Shown here: positions 52,643 to 63,300 of the stretch, piece after piece | How positions within the stretch are numbered: the stretch's first letter is position 1 | How the letters are laid out: every line of letters starts with the position of its first letter | DNA from: CAYLLD01 sp964425135 | GTDB lineage: Bacteria; Pseudomonadota; Alphaproteobacteria; Rhodobacterales; Rhodobacteraceae | DNA: 64,000 nucleotides | NCBI GenBank assembly: GCA_964425135.1 | Contig: CAYRKW010000005.1 | Span: 17,147-81,146 of the forward strand | Direction of reading: 5' to 3' | Position numbers and translations under genes: made by a program | The notes under the pieces: generated by a model | Seen by the model: only the letters and a program-made list of their open reading frames with translations | What the model was told of the DNA's origin: nothing | Database searches by the model: none

Positions 52643-53506
52643 TCACCCGGACGCCTGATAGAGCTTGACCTTCTTGTCGAGCCCCTGACCCAGCGACTTT
52701 CGCTGGTCCTCGCGCATCATATCATAAATCTCCAGCGCGCGCGGCTCGAAATTCTCTTTCGGCTCAGCAAAATGGATAAAATTCCCCGACAGATCAACCC
52801 CGCGCGCCAACATGGCATAATCGCGCGACGCGACCTCCTGCTTCACGCTCGGTGAGATATATCGGATCACCACGCCGATCCGCCGATCATCCGAGACATT
52901 CGGCCCCGAGCCGTGGATCATCAACCCATGATGCAGCGACATCTGGCCGGGTTTCAAATCCACCGCAACGCGATCCTCATCGGCGATATCGACAGCAATC
53001 TCCTGCCCGCGACTCAGAAGATTATTCGCATCGAACGTATCATTATGAGGCAATATCTCGTTCTTATGGGTGCCTTTGACAAAATCCATACAGCCCGATT
53101 TCGGATTGGATGGCGAGAGCGCCAGCCACGCCGTCACCTGCCCGTCCGTCGCCCCCATGCCCCAATATGTCAGGTCCTGGTGCATGGAAATGATCTGACT
53201 GGTGCGCGGCTCCTTGATCAGGAACTCCGCCGACCAGACCAGAATATCCGGCCCGATAATCCCTTCAACGACATCCAAGATAGACGGCAGCGTCGCCAGG
53301 CGCGCGGCAAGCGGCATCACGCAGTGCGCGTTCACGCGCTTATACTGCGACAGCGGCAGCGTCAGATCCGCATCCAGCCAGTCTGCCTCCACCTGCTCAA
53401 GCTCGCTCCGCGCATTCGCAGCCTCAGCGCCGGACATCACATCAACCGGAAAGAGATATCCATCGTCCCAATACTGCTTGATTTTCGCATCGCTCAAACC
53501 CGCCAT
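52643..53506 (-). CDS. Phytanoyl-CoA dioxygenase family Fe(II)/2-oxoglutarate hydroxylase (PhnY/TmpA-like)
   Basis: 287 residues. The iron-binding His-x-Asp is in SMHQDLTYWGMGATDGQVTA, the distal His in SLHHGLMIHGSGPNVSDDRR, with Arg following for 2-oxoglutarate. It hydroxylates an unactivated carbon using O2 and 2-oxoglutarate. Its operon with the PhnZ-like gene suggests the order hydroxylation then oxidative cleavage, as in phosphonate breakdown. The exact substrate is not shown by the sequence; no phosphonate transporter is in view. Confidence 0.82.
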   Translation of the reverse strand: MAGLSDAKIKQYWDDGYLFPVDVMSGAEAANARSELEQVEADWLDADLTLPLSQYKRVNAHCVMPLAARLATLPSILDVVEGIIGPDILVWSAEFLIKEPRTSQIISMHQDLTYWGMGATDGQVTAWLALSPSNPKSGCMDFVKGTHKNEILPHNDTFDANNLLSRGQEIAVDIADEDRVAVDLKPGQMSLHHGLMIHGSGPNVSDDRRIGVVIRYISPSVKQEVASRDYAMLARGVDLSGNFIHFAEPKENFEPRALEIYDMMREDQRKSLGQGLDKKVKLYQASG

Positions 53507-53608
53507 GCCGCCTCCTAAAACAATTGAACACGCGTATTCACACCCTAGCGCGCAAATAACTCTGCATCAAATCCGACACCCCCGTCGCATTTGTCCCCCG
53601 GCCAACCG

Positions 53609-53630
53609 CTTCTTTGGTTCATAAATATCC
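53609..53630 (-). repeat. Short dispersed motif, copy B
   Basis: Reads GGATATTTATGAACCAAAGA plus AG on the minus strand, matching copy A (29715-29737) with one substitution. Confidence 0.5.
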
Positions 53631-53766
53631 AAATCACCTTTATGCCGTGACCGGGCGTAAGCCCGGTCGCCGTTTGGCGGCTCACCCCGAAAATACGTCT
53701 AGACGCGCCACCAGATTAGGCTATTTTCCACCTCAATTGCCTCTTCCCCCTCTTCAAAGGTGTCTC

Positions 53767-56061
53767 ATGTCCAAATTCGGCGTCAGTCAGAGTGTTTTTC
53801 GTAAAGAAGACGAACGGTTCACCACCGGCCAAGGCCGCTTTGTCGATGATATCGCGCCCAAAGACGCCTTTCATGCGGTGTTCTTTCGCTCACCTGTCGC
53901 GCATGCCGATATCACGTCTGTCGATGTCGAAGCGGCCCGGAGCGCGCCCGGTGTGCGCCTGATCCTGACCGCTGACGATCTGGGCGAAAGGGTCAAGAAC
54001 CAGATGAATTATTCGGTGCTGGAGGATGCGACCAACCGTCCCTCCTCGCGCGCCATTCGTCCGGTGCTGGCAACGGGCCGTGTGCGATTTGTTGGCGAGC
54101 CGATTGCGATTGTCGTCGCCGATACGCTGGCGCAGGCGCGCGATGCGGCAGAGATGATTGAATTTGATTTTGAGGATCTCGATGCACATCTGACGCTAGC
54201 CAAGGGCGGGCCGCAAATCCACGAAGATGCGCCCGACAATGTCGTTTTCGATTGGGCGTTCGGAGATGCAGACAAAACCCACGCCGCGTTCAAAGCCGCA
54301 GCCCATACCGCCGGCCTTGATCTGGTGGACAACCGCGTGATCTGCAACTCGATGGAGCCGCGCGGCTGTTATGCCCAGATGAAAGACGCGCGCCTGCATT
54401 TCTGCTTCAACGGGCAGGGCGTTTGGGGCGCAAAACGCGAGATGGCCGACAAACTGGGGATGGCGCCTGAGGATATCCGTGTGACCAACCCGGATGTGGG
54501 TGGCGGCTTTGGGATGAAGGCGTTCAACTACCCCGAATATTTCGCCGTCGCCGAAGCCGCGCGACGCTTGGGTCACGGCGTGCGCTGGATGTCGGACCGC
54601 TCTGAGGCGATGCTGTCCGACAACGGCGGGCGCGACCTTGTGACCCGCGCAGAGGCGGCCTTTGATGCGGACTACAAACTGCAAGCCGTGCGCATTCACT
54701 CGGACGCCAACATGGGCGCCTATAGCTCCGGCTTTGCACAGTTTATCCAGACAGAGCTGGCACTCAAGGTCCTCACAGGCGTTTACGATGTGCAAACCGT
54801 GCATTTTGGCGTGCAGGGGATCTTTACCAACACCACACAAGTCGATGCCTATCGCGGCGCAGGACGGCCGGAAGCGATCTATGTGATGGAGCGCTTGATG
54901 GACAGTGCCGCGCGTCAGTTCGGCCAAGACCCGATCACCTTCCGCGCCAAAAGTTTCATCACCGCCGATCAGATGCCCTATGTCTCCTCCTCCGGGGAAA
55001 CCTATGACGTCGGTGATTTCCAGCGCGTTCTTGACCGTGCCATGGGTGAGGCCGATGTCGCAGGTTTCGCGGCGCGCAAGGCACAAAGCGCCAAAGACGG
55101 CAAGCTGCGCGGCATTGGGCTGTCGTATTACATCGAGTCTATTCTGGGCGATCAGACAGAGACCACGAAGATCGAATTTGCCGATGACGGGATGGTCAAC
55201 CTCTATGTCGGCACCCAATCGAACGGGCAGGGGCATGAGACTGTCTTTGCGCAGATTTTGAACCAGCGGGCGGGCATCCCGTTTGACAAAATCCGCATGA
55301 TCCAAGGCGATAGCGATTTGATTGCAACGGGTGGCGGGACGGGCGGCTCGCGCTCTGTGACCATTCAGGGCAACTCGCTCAATGTCACCGCCGATGCGAT
55401 GATCGACAAGTTCAAGCCATTGGCCGAGGAGGAGTTGGAGGCCGCTGCGGCTGACATCGTCTTTGAAGACGGCGCATTTACCATTGCCGGAACCGACCGC
55501 AAGGTGGACATGATCACGCTGGCTGAAAAAGCCCGCAAGGCCGGTGAGCTAGACCTGCTGGTCACACAGGAAACCAACACGGTCGAGGCGCGCTCTTTCC
55601 CCAATGGCGCGCATTTCGCGGAAGTCGAGGTGGACATGGAGACGGGCATCACGGCTTGCGTCAAATACACAGTTGTGGATGATTTCGGTGTGCTGATGAA
55701 CCCGATGCTTGCTGAGGGTCAGGTGCATGGCGGGGTGGCGCAAGGCATCGGGCAAGCGATCACCGAGAATGTGGTCTATGACGAGGACGGGCAGCTTTTG
55801 ACCGGCTCATTCATGGACTACGGCATGCCGCGCGCCGATGATATTCCCGACATTCCTTTCCATGCCGAATTGATCCCATCGACGGCCAATGACATTGGCA
55901 TGAAGGGCTGCGGCGAAGCCGGCACGGTCGGCGCGCTCGCTGCCGTGACCAATGCGGCGCTCGATGCGGTCTGGGATCAAGGCGTACATCACGTCGATAT
56001 GCCACTCACGCCGCTCAGCATGTGGCAACGTCTGAATGCGGCGCGTCAGGCCGCCGAGTGA
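53767..56061 (+). CDS. Xanthine dehydrogenase/CoxL-type molybdenum hydroxylase, form II
   Basis: 764 residues of a molybdopterin-binding large subunit. It begins SVFRKEDERFTTGQGRFVDD, contains PDVGGGFGMKAFNYPEY, and carries the active-site loop VDAYRGAGRPEAIYVMERL. AYRGAGR marks form II (CoxL-like) enzymes rather than true CO dehydrogenase form I (AYxCSFR). The Mo-site glutamate lies in MKGCGEAGTVGAL. The usual FAD (CoxM) and Fe-S (CoxS) subunit genes are not adjacent. Substrate probably an aldehyde or N-heterocycle. Start ATG 53767. The stop overlaps ybaK by 4 bp. Confidence 0.88.
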   Translation: MSKFGVSQSVFRKEDERFTTGQGRFVDDIAPKDAFHAVFFRSPVAHADITSVDVEAARSAPGVRLILTADDLGERVKNQMNYSVLEDATNRPSSRAIRPVLATGRVRFVGEPIAIVVADTLAQARDAAEMIEFDFEDLDAHLTLAKGGPQIHEDAPDNVVFDWAFGDADKTHAAFKAAAHTAGLDLVDNRVICNSMEPRGCYAQMKDARLHFCFNGQGVWGAKREMADKLGMAPEDIRVTNPDVGGGFGMKAFNYPEYFAVAEAARRLGHGVRWMSDRSEAMLSDNGGRDLVTRAEAAFDADYKLQAVRIHSDANMGAYSSGFAQFIQTELALKVLTGVYDVQTVHFGVQGIFTNTTQVDAYRGAGRPEAIYVMERLMDSAARQFGQDPITFRAKSFITADQMPYVSSSGETYDVGDFQRVLDRAMGEADVAGFAARKAQSAKDGKLRGIGLSYYIESILGDQTETTKIEFADDGMVNLYVGTQSNGQGHETVFAQILNQRAGIPFDKIRMIQGDSDLIATGGGTGGSRSVTIQGNSLNVTADAMIDKFKPLAEEELEAAAADIVFEDGAFTIAGTDRKVDMITLAEKARKAGELDLLVTQETNTVEARSFPNGAHFAEVEVDMETGITACVKYTVVDDFGVLMNPMLAEGQVHGGVAQGIGQAITENVVYDEDGQLLTGSFMDYGMPRADDIPDIPFHAELIPSTANDIGMKGCGEAGTVGALAAVTNAALDAVWDQGVHHVDMPLTPLSMWQRLNAARQAAE

Positions 56062-56686
56062 GCAAAAGTCTCAAGCGGGTGACGGCGGACGCGCGCGTGC
56101 GCGGGCTTGATATCGAGATCGTCAAAATGACCGTCTCCACCCGCACGGCGCAGGAAGCTGCGGATGCGCTGGGGGCGGATGTGGCGCAGATCGCCAAATC
56201 GGTGATCTTTCGCGGCACCACCAGCAACACCGCCAAGCTCTTCGTCACGGCAGGCAACAACCGCGTGGATATCGACAAGGCCGCGGCTCTTGCGGGCGAG
56301 CCTCTGGGCAAGGCGGATGCGGCGTTTATACGTGAGACTACAGGCTTTGCCATTGGCGGTGTCTCTCCGCTCGGGCATGTGACACCGTCGCGGCCATGGA
56401 TGGACGAGACACTTATGAAGCTTCCGACGCTTTGGGCTGCGGCAGGAACGCCGCATCATATGTTTGAAATTGTGCCAGNNNNNNNNNNNNNNNNNNNNNN
56501 NNNNNNNNNNNNNNNNNNNNNNNNNNNNNNNNNNNNNNNNNNNNNNNNNNNNNNNNNNNNNNNNNNNNNNNNNNNNNNCCGACGCTTTGGGCTGCGGCAG
56601 GAACGCCGCATCATATGTTTGAAATTGTGCCAGAGGAGCTTGCCGACGCCATCGGCGCGGACGTCGCTGCGTTTGTTGAGTCCTAA
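56058..56686 (+). CDS. YbaK/EbsC family aminoacyl-tRNA deacylase, split by a scaffold gap
   Basis: Starts at GTG 56058 overlapping the upstream stop (GTGA). Family marks: VAQIAKSVIFRGTTSN, VDIDKAAALAGEPLG, and FAIGGVSPLGHVTPSRPWMD. Such proteins hydrolyse mischarged aminoacyl-tRNAs. The sequence is broken by 100 N at 56479-56578, but the 55 bases before and after the N run are identical. Merging them gives an intact in-frame gene of 157 residues ending HHMFEIVPEELADAIGADVA then AFVES. The gap is therefore artificial and the gene is whole. Confidence 0.88.
56479..56578. other. Assembly gap (100 N) between overlapping contig ends
   Basis: Exactly 100 N, flanked by the identical 55-bp sequences 56424-56478 and 56579-56633. 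The contigs overlap and should have been merged. Confidence 0.96.
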
Positions 56687-56856
56687 GACGCCTGATGCAC
56701 AAAATAAAAGCGGATCGACCGTAAGCGTCGATTTCGCGATCAGGCTTGCGGTTTCAAGCAGTTTGCGGCGTTCGCTGGATTAGTGTGTCTGCACGACGGG
56801 TTTGCTTTGGCTAGCGCTCAACTTTGCGACATCTCTCTGCGAAGGTGGTTTGTGCA

Positions 56857-59800
56857 TCAAAATTTGAACACCACGTTCACGAATAGCCCGCGATGGTTGT
56901 CATTGAAGTCGGTCAAATCATCGGAGAAGCTGCCAAAGTTGTATCCCACGCCAACCTTCATGTTGTTGCCGAAGTGACGGTATCCTGCGATCAATAGGCT
57001 TGTCTGCGTGCCCTGTGCACCTTGACTGTCAAGGACGCGCGCTTCGGCCACCAGATCCCAATTATGTGTCACATGATATCGCGCGTTCACAGCCGCCATC
57101 ACAGCGTTATTGCTTGTATAAGGAGATGAGGCATCTGCAGCGGTTTCCGAAAGGCGAGCGCCAATCTTACCACCAATTGTCCAATGTTCATTGACATCAT
57201 AGGACGCGTCCGCGCTTAGGATATGGCTGCGTTGGAGGTTGCCTGTTGTCGCGGTACCGTCGATTTGCTGGCCATAGTCATCCTGGAAGTACCGGTATTT
57301 GACCAATACGTTCAGCTTGTCATTATCCACCGGCCGATAGGCGTACCCAATGCTCGCATCAACCACGCGCCCATCAAGGATCGAGGACTGATCGGTGTTT
57401 GTCTGGGCGCCCTGGAAAGACAGCAAAACACGTCTGCTTTCGTCGATCTCACGACGATAGGTGGAGTTGAGCACGATAGTATCGGCATCGCGCGCGTTAC
57501 CCGATGTTGTGCCACGTTCGCGGCGGAATTCCAGTTTCGCGCGCCCGGTTGCTTTCTCGGTCTGATACTTTGCGCCAAGGGAGAAACCGATGCGGTCAAA
57601 ATCACCATCAATGCTGTCGTTAATCTGGCCCAGCTCAAGTGCCGCGCTATAGCTCATGTGCTGGCTAATTGCGTAATCCACGCCATAAGCACTGGTCAAC
57701 GAGCGGTGTTTGCCGAACAAATCATACGTGTTTTCAGCAAAAACGGCGGTTTTTTCAGAAACCTGTCTTTTGCCGCCCATGACAAGGCGACCCTGATCAT
57801 CACCGCGCAGCGTCGTGCCCGCCATTTCGCGACCAGCCTCCAGCTCGTACCCAAAGTAAAGACTGTCGTTTTGTTCGTTTTGGAATTTCAGCAACGCCTT
57901 GCCACCGACCCCGTTCGAACCGTCGTAAATCTCAGCCTCGCCGGACCATTTTTCTGAGAACCGAACGCGTGTACCCACACCAATACGGTTGTTCTTGGCC
58001 AAACCGCTGTTTGAGGCGGTTCCCTGAGCGGACACCCAAAACTCACGTTTTTCATCAGGAGCGAACGTCAGACGTCCCGCCACATCCATGCGCCGGCCAA
58101 TGTCGACGCCATTGTTGCTTTCCACGTAATCCGCGCCCACATCGAAACGCACGTTGCGATTGCGTCCGAAGCGCAATTCGATCTTGGATTTCCGCAGGTA
58201 GTCCCCGTTTTGGGCGGAATAATTGTCATGGGCGGCGAACCAGCTCATGATCTCGTTGAAGTCGCCTTGCCCGTTCAGGCCCCAAAGGTTCTCTGTGCCT
58301 GTGGTGGCACTTACCTGATAGTCGAGCGACGAATACCCAGCAGTTCTGCGTTCAGCATACGTGCCGAATGTTCCGTTAAAGGACAAGCCCACATCTTTGG
58401 CATCGACGCGTGCCTCGGCGCGAACCGACATTCCTTGGTCATCGGTCGTGGTATCGTTGTTGATGATCAGACCGCCATCGGTGGAAAATGCGGCACCAAA
58501 TCCAGGCCCCGATGTGCGTGCGGCATCCATGCGCACATAGCTGTTTTCGCCAAACTCAAACAAAACATCTGCAGCCACTGCGTCTTGGTCGGCGACACCT
58601 GCATCTTCGCGCACAACTGTTGTGCCCACTCGCAGATTATCGGTGACCTGCGCCTGAAGGCGACCACCCGCAGACAAGCCGTCCGTTGATGCAGCAGTCG
58701 GTGCATATTCATACTGTGCCACCAGATTGACGGTGTTCGCCTCACCGCCAGCGGAGGCAACGACACCTTCGGTGGTGGTTGATTGCAACGGGCTGGTAAG
58801 CGTGATGACGCCCTGGAAATAGTTCAGGTTGTAGTCAACACCGGCCACCAGAACCCGGCGGCTAAGCACCTGTCGGGTAATCGGGTCACGCACCTCAACC
58901 GAGATTGTTTCTGATCTGATGATCACATCCTGACGCTGCAGGAAGTAGATGGAGCCACCGGTTCCCTGAAACACATCGCGTCCCGAAATGGTATCTGATT
59001 TTGACGCGTAAAGTTCCACTTGCGCGCGCGCATCACCCTTTTTGGTATGCTCTTGCGTTTTCCAAACAGCTTGAGCGCCATAGTGGCTGCGTTCGCTGCG
59101 CAACAACGCATTGCCCGCAAGGCGGCTTTTGTAGTTACCCCAGAGCAGGTAGTTGCCCTGTTTTTCCACCTTGAGGTACAACTTGCCATCCGTTGGTGTG
59201 TCATCGCGGCTGGTCGAGTCGTCGCCGTAAACCGGATAGACATCCCCAGGATCAATCCGCTGCGCGAGACTTAGCGGATCCTTTTTGGTCAAACCGCTCA
59301 AAAGATTGCCAAGCTCATCCTCTTTTGTGTCAAGCGACATGGTGATGCTATAGCCACTGGCGGTTTTGCCTTTTGCGTAGAACGCAACACGACCCAACGA
59401 ATAGGTCTCTGTGCCAGAGGTGCCGCTGCCAGTCTGCACCCCAACAGTGGCATCACCTATGCCTGTAACAAACCATTCTGCGTTGGGGATCTCAACCTCA
59501 CGGCTGAACTGTGTGGGCATGGGGCCCGTGATGGCCACATCCACATCGTATTCGCCCGCAGGCATAATCCGTTGGATCGCAAAACGGCCATCACTTGTGG
59601 GAGTGATGGTTTCACCCAAGGTTGTGACGACCGAGCCTTTGGTCACGTTTGAACTTGAAACAGTGATGGCACCACCACTGACCGGAATATTGCGGCTTGA
59701 GGTGGCATCGGTGCCTTCCTCAACCGCCAGAACCAGACCGCGCGTATCGCGATCTGTCAGCGGAATAGCAAAGGTCTCGTCGTATCGACCCTTGGCATCG

Positions 59801-60396
59801 TAAACACGGTGAACGGCGACGATTTTGTTCCCCTCGGGCAAACGAACAGTCGCGGCACCGTTGGGTTCAATCGGCACGACACCCAACATGCGCCAGGCAC
59901 CGTTATGATCCGTGTCGATCAAACGAATTTCTGCACGATCAACAAAGGCGGGATAGTTCAACCGGCTTTGCACCACAAACTGATCACCTGCACTACGGCT
60001 TTTGTCCGTGTGCTGCACCAACAGATCCAAACGCGGCGTCGCGTCGAGACCGTCGAATTTGACCTGAACATCGGCACGGGCAAGGGCGATGTCGGTTTCG
60101 CGGATCTGATCCTCCAGACGCGGGTCTGCATCAACAGGTTTGCCATCAACGGCGATGACGAAACCCTCGGCACCGCCATCAAAGTCACCCTCGTCCCATT
60201 CCGTGTTGGGCTCGGCCGGCATCCGCACCGTTGTCCCATTGTTAGGCTGCTCACAGCCCTGAGGCACCTGAGCATATGGAACCGCGCATTCGTCAGCAAA
60301 CGCGCTTTGGCTGATAAGACCGCTTGAAAGCGCGGTTGCGATCAGAAAAAGGCCCGTTGAGGTCTTTGATTTATTGGTTTTCATGGCCATTCCCAT
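56857..60396 (-). CDS. Large outer-membrane beta-barrel protein
   Basis: 1179 residues. Signal peptide TGLFLIATALSSGLISQSAFA, then cysteine-containing DECAVPYAQVPQGCEQP. The N-terminal 400 residues form beta-rich domains (VAVHRVYDAKGRYDETFAIP, AGEYDVDVAITGP). The C-terminal 700 or so consist of alternating strands typical of a barrel and end in FVNVVFKF, a classic C-terminal Phe signal for the BAM complex. YPVYGDDSTSRDDTPTDGKL and VAGVDYNLNYFQGVITL recur in large surface barrels of DUF11 systems. The ATG overlaps the upstream stop (TGATG); MKTNKSKTS at 60384 is an alternative start. Role unknown, probably export or anchoring of the adjacent repeat protein. Confidence 0.75.
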   Translation of the reverse strand: MGMAMKTNKSKTSTGLFLIATALSSGLISQSAFADECAVPYAQVPQGCEQPNNGTTVRMPAEPNTEWDEGDFDGGAEGFVIAVDGKPVDADPRLEDQIRETDIALARADVQVKFDGLDATPRLDLLVQHTDKSRSAGDQFVVQSRLNYPAFVDRAEIRLIDTDHNGAWRMLGVVPIEPNGAATVRLPEGNKIVAVHRVYDAKGRYDETFAIPLTDRDTRGLVLAVEEGTDATSSRNIPVSGGAITVSSSNVTKGSVVTTLGETITPTSDGRFAIQRIMPAGEYDVDVAITGPMPTQFSREVEIPNAEWFVTGIGDATVGVQTGSGTSGTETYSLGRVAFYAKGKTASGYSITMSLDTKEDELGNLLSGLTKKDPLSLAQRIDPGDVYPVYGDDSTSRDDTPTDGKLYLKVEKQGNYLLWGNYKSRLAGNALLRSERSHYGAQAVWKTQEHTKKGDARAQVELYASKSDTISGRDVFQGTGGSIYFLQRQDVIIRSETISVEVRDPITRQVLSRRVLVAGVDYNLNYFQGVITLTSPLQSTTTEGVVASAGGEANTVNLVAQYEYAPTAASTDGLSAGGRLQAQVTDNLRVGTTVVREDAGVADQDAVAADVLFEFGENSYVRMDAARTSGPGFGAAFSTDGGLIINNDTTTDDQGMSVRAEARVDAKDVGLSFNGTFGTYAERRTAGYSSLDYQVSATTGTENLWGLNGQGDFNEIMSWFAAHDNYSAQNGDYLRKSKIELRFGRNRNVRFDVGADYVESNNGVDIGRRMDVAGRLTFAPDEKREFWVSAQGTASNSGLAKNNRIGVGTRVRFSEKWSGEAEIYDGSNGVGGKALLKFQNEQNDSLYFGYELEAGREMAGTTLRGDDQGRLVMGGKRQVSEKTAVFAENTYDLFGKHRSLTSAYGVDYAISQHMSYSAALELGQINDSIDGDFDRIGFSLGAKYQTEKATGRAKLEFRRERGTTSGNARDADTIVLNSTYRREIDESRRVLLSFQGAQTNTDQSSILDGRVVDASIGYAYRPVDNDKLNVLVKYRYFQDDYGQQIDGTATTGNLQRSHILSADASYDVNEHWTIGGKIGARLSETAADASSPYTSNNAVMAAVNARYHVTHNWDLVAEARVLDSQGAQGTQTSLLIAGYRHFGNNMKVGVGYNFGSFSDDLTDFNDNHRGLFVNVVFKF

Positions 60397-63300
60397 CACT
60401 GCATCACTTTCACAGTCATTTCGATATTCAGTTTGTAGCGTCCGCGACGCTTCCAATTGGCACGAATGAACTCTTCAAGTTCATCCATCCGCTTGGTCAC
60501 AAGGCGGCGGCTCTCATTGTTGGTGTAATAGGCAATGCGGATCACCGATGGCGTATCGCGCATTTGTTCGATGACGTTAACGATGCCCTTCTTGAGGCGA
60601 TCTTTCGGCTCTTTGGAGCCAGCCTCAAACGCAACATCTGTGAGATCGATGTCGATGATATTTGAGATCGACGCACCAAAGTTCAACTTGGCAAACTTGC
60701 CGCGCGTCACCCGGATCACACGTGGGTTTTCGGTGGTCACACGATACCCCGTGGGCAGCGTGCGCGCATCCAGCTTGAGCAGGAAGTTCGACCCGATCTC
60801 GCGCGGCAACGCACCACAAGGAACATGATAGCGACCGTGCTCATCCGTGCGGATCAACGTACCGTCCACAGTCGACAACCGAACATCAGGCAGCCCGGGC
60901 TCACCTTCGTCCTGATAGCCGTTGTGGTTCAGGTCGTCATAGACCTTGCCGATGATATCCGAGCAGTCAAAGACATGTTCAACCGTGCGGATCACCGTGG
61001 CGGTCGCAGGCTCGGCAATATCAATACCTGTCGCACCATCAAGAAGGCGCGCGGTGTTGACCATCTCACCGGGTGCAGATGCGCCGGTGACCCGTGTCGT
61101 CAGCGCAATCTGGATTGTGCCACCAGCAGGCAACGTCAGACCAGAGAAACTGATCGAGCTGCCCGAAACGGTTGGTGTCGCCGCTACACCGTCAACAGTT
61201 GCTGAACCGGGTGTAAACACCATGCCAGCAGGCAATTCATCAACAATCGTGATCGGCGCAAAGGCTGCCAGATTGGCGTTAGAGGCGGTGATTGTGTAGG
61301 GCACGCTGTCCCCGATCACAACGTCGCTTACACCAGCTGTTTTGGCAATCGACAGACCGCTTACCGCCGGACCTGCACTCAGTGGCAAGGGATCAAGCGG
61401 AATATGGTTGTTGACCACATCTGGATCACCCGATGCCAGCAGGAATGACAGGTAGTAGGGAGCCGTTGTGCCAGCAGGTGGGGCAAAGGAGCTTGCCGAA
61501 GGCTGACAGGAACCACCTGGAACCGCATCAATGGGACAGGTCGTTGCATCCAAAGATCCTGCCTCAGGTGGATAAACCGTTGATGGCCCGTTCACAAAAC
61601 CAGTTGGATAGCTTGTTACCTCGATCAGGTATTCGGTCTCAGCCGCCGGACACAAAGGATCCGCGCCCACAAGCACATCGTAACGATACGACCCATCGGC
61701 TCCGGTGATTTGCGGCTGTTGGCCAGCACCCAGACAAACGCCAGGCAAAGGTACACCGGCAGCTGTTGTCAGCTGTGTTGCAACGCCAGCGACAGGATCA
61801 CCGGTTGATGAGTTGTAGAACACTCCGGCGGGATCAATCGGTTGATCCTGATCCGTCAGAACAGTCGTAGGACCAAAGTTCAGACCCTCAAGCATACCAA
61901 CTGTTTGGCCGGACACCGGATCTGTGAACTCAATCGAATAGTTCGAGCCAACCGGGAACCCGGACATGGCATAGTCGCCAGAACCATCGGAGGTCGTGGT
62001 GGCAATGATATCCCCTGCGGCGTTCTTCAACGTCACATTGTATCCAGTTTGCACAACATCCGTGCCGGGGTTGTAACTGCCATTACCGTTGCGATCCAAG
62101 TAAACAGTACCGCTCACCGCCGCACCCGAAGGCGTCAAAGGCACGGTTGTCACGGTTGGATCATTCGTCGGATCCGGGTCGGTGTTGTTCGCACCGTCTG
62201 GCGTCTGTGTTGCTTCCGGGTTGGAGATCGGCGTCAGGTCGCGTTCACTGCCCGCGTCAGAGGTATCGCTGACAGCCGGTCCAGACGGAGGCGTGCCTGT
62301 GGCGGTTGCAGAGTTTTCGACATACCCGCGTGTTTCATCCGCTGTGACAAACACATAAGAGCCGTTCACCGTCTCGGTCGTAAAGGGTGCAATGCTTGGA
62401 ATTGTGCCAACCAATCCACCCAGCATCGGGTCATTAACCTGCACGTTCGTCAAAGCCACGTTGCCGATGTTTTCCACTGCAAAGCGGTACTCAACCGTGT
62501 CGCCAGCGTTACCGATGACCGCATCCGTATTGGTATCGGTGACGCTTATCGCCGATTTGACCAGACGTATGCGAGGGGTCTCAAACAGCGTGACAGTTGG
62601 ATCATTTGTCGGATCCACGTCATCGTCGGCGGTGCCATTGGCATCACCGCTCTCGCCCAGATCAGGGTCATTGGTCGTCTCAGACCCTGCACCTGTGTCA
62701 GAGATGTCAGTGACATCGCCCGTACCAGCGGGGCTGGAAGCCGTGACTGTCGCTGTATTCTCGACGCCGCCATTGGCCACATCCACCGCTGTGATGGTGT
62801 AGTTGGCCGTGAAGGTTGTGGTGTCACTGGCACCAATACCGAGGCTTGGAATTGCCGTGCCGACGACCGTGGCCTTGGGATCAGTAACCACAAGATCGGT
62901 CAGAACCGTATTGCCGGTGTTGCGCACTTCAAAGACGTAGCTGATCGTATCGCCTTCATCCGTGATCGCCGGGTCGGCACCTTGCGCTGTCGTAGGCGCA
63001 AGAGCCGTTTTGGTCAGCTGCACCGATGGCGCAGGTGTGATCAAAACGACAGTTGGATCGTTGGTGGGACTTGCGTCATCATCGGCAGTGCCGTTGGCAT
63101 CACCCGGCTCACCCAGATCAGGGTCATTCGTGGTCTCAGACCCTGCGCCGGTGTCAGAGATGTCCATCGTGTCCGGCCCCACCGAAGGTGTTGCTGTCAC
63201 GGTTGCTGTGTTCTCAACGCCACCGTTCTGCAGATCTGCAACCGTGATGGTGTAGCTGGCCGTGAAGCTGCCAGTGTCCGCGCCACCGATTGGCAGCGTA

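Noticed and set aside
56424..56633. 55-bp direct repeats as a mobile-element or attachment-site footprint
   Set aside because: They flank exactly 100 N and collapse to an intact gene, which is the mark of unmerged contig ends.
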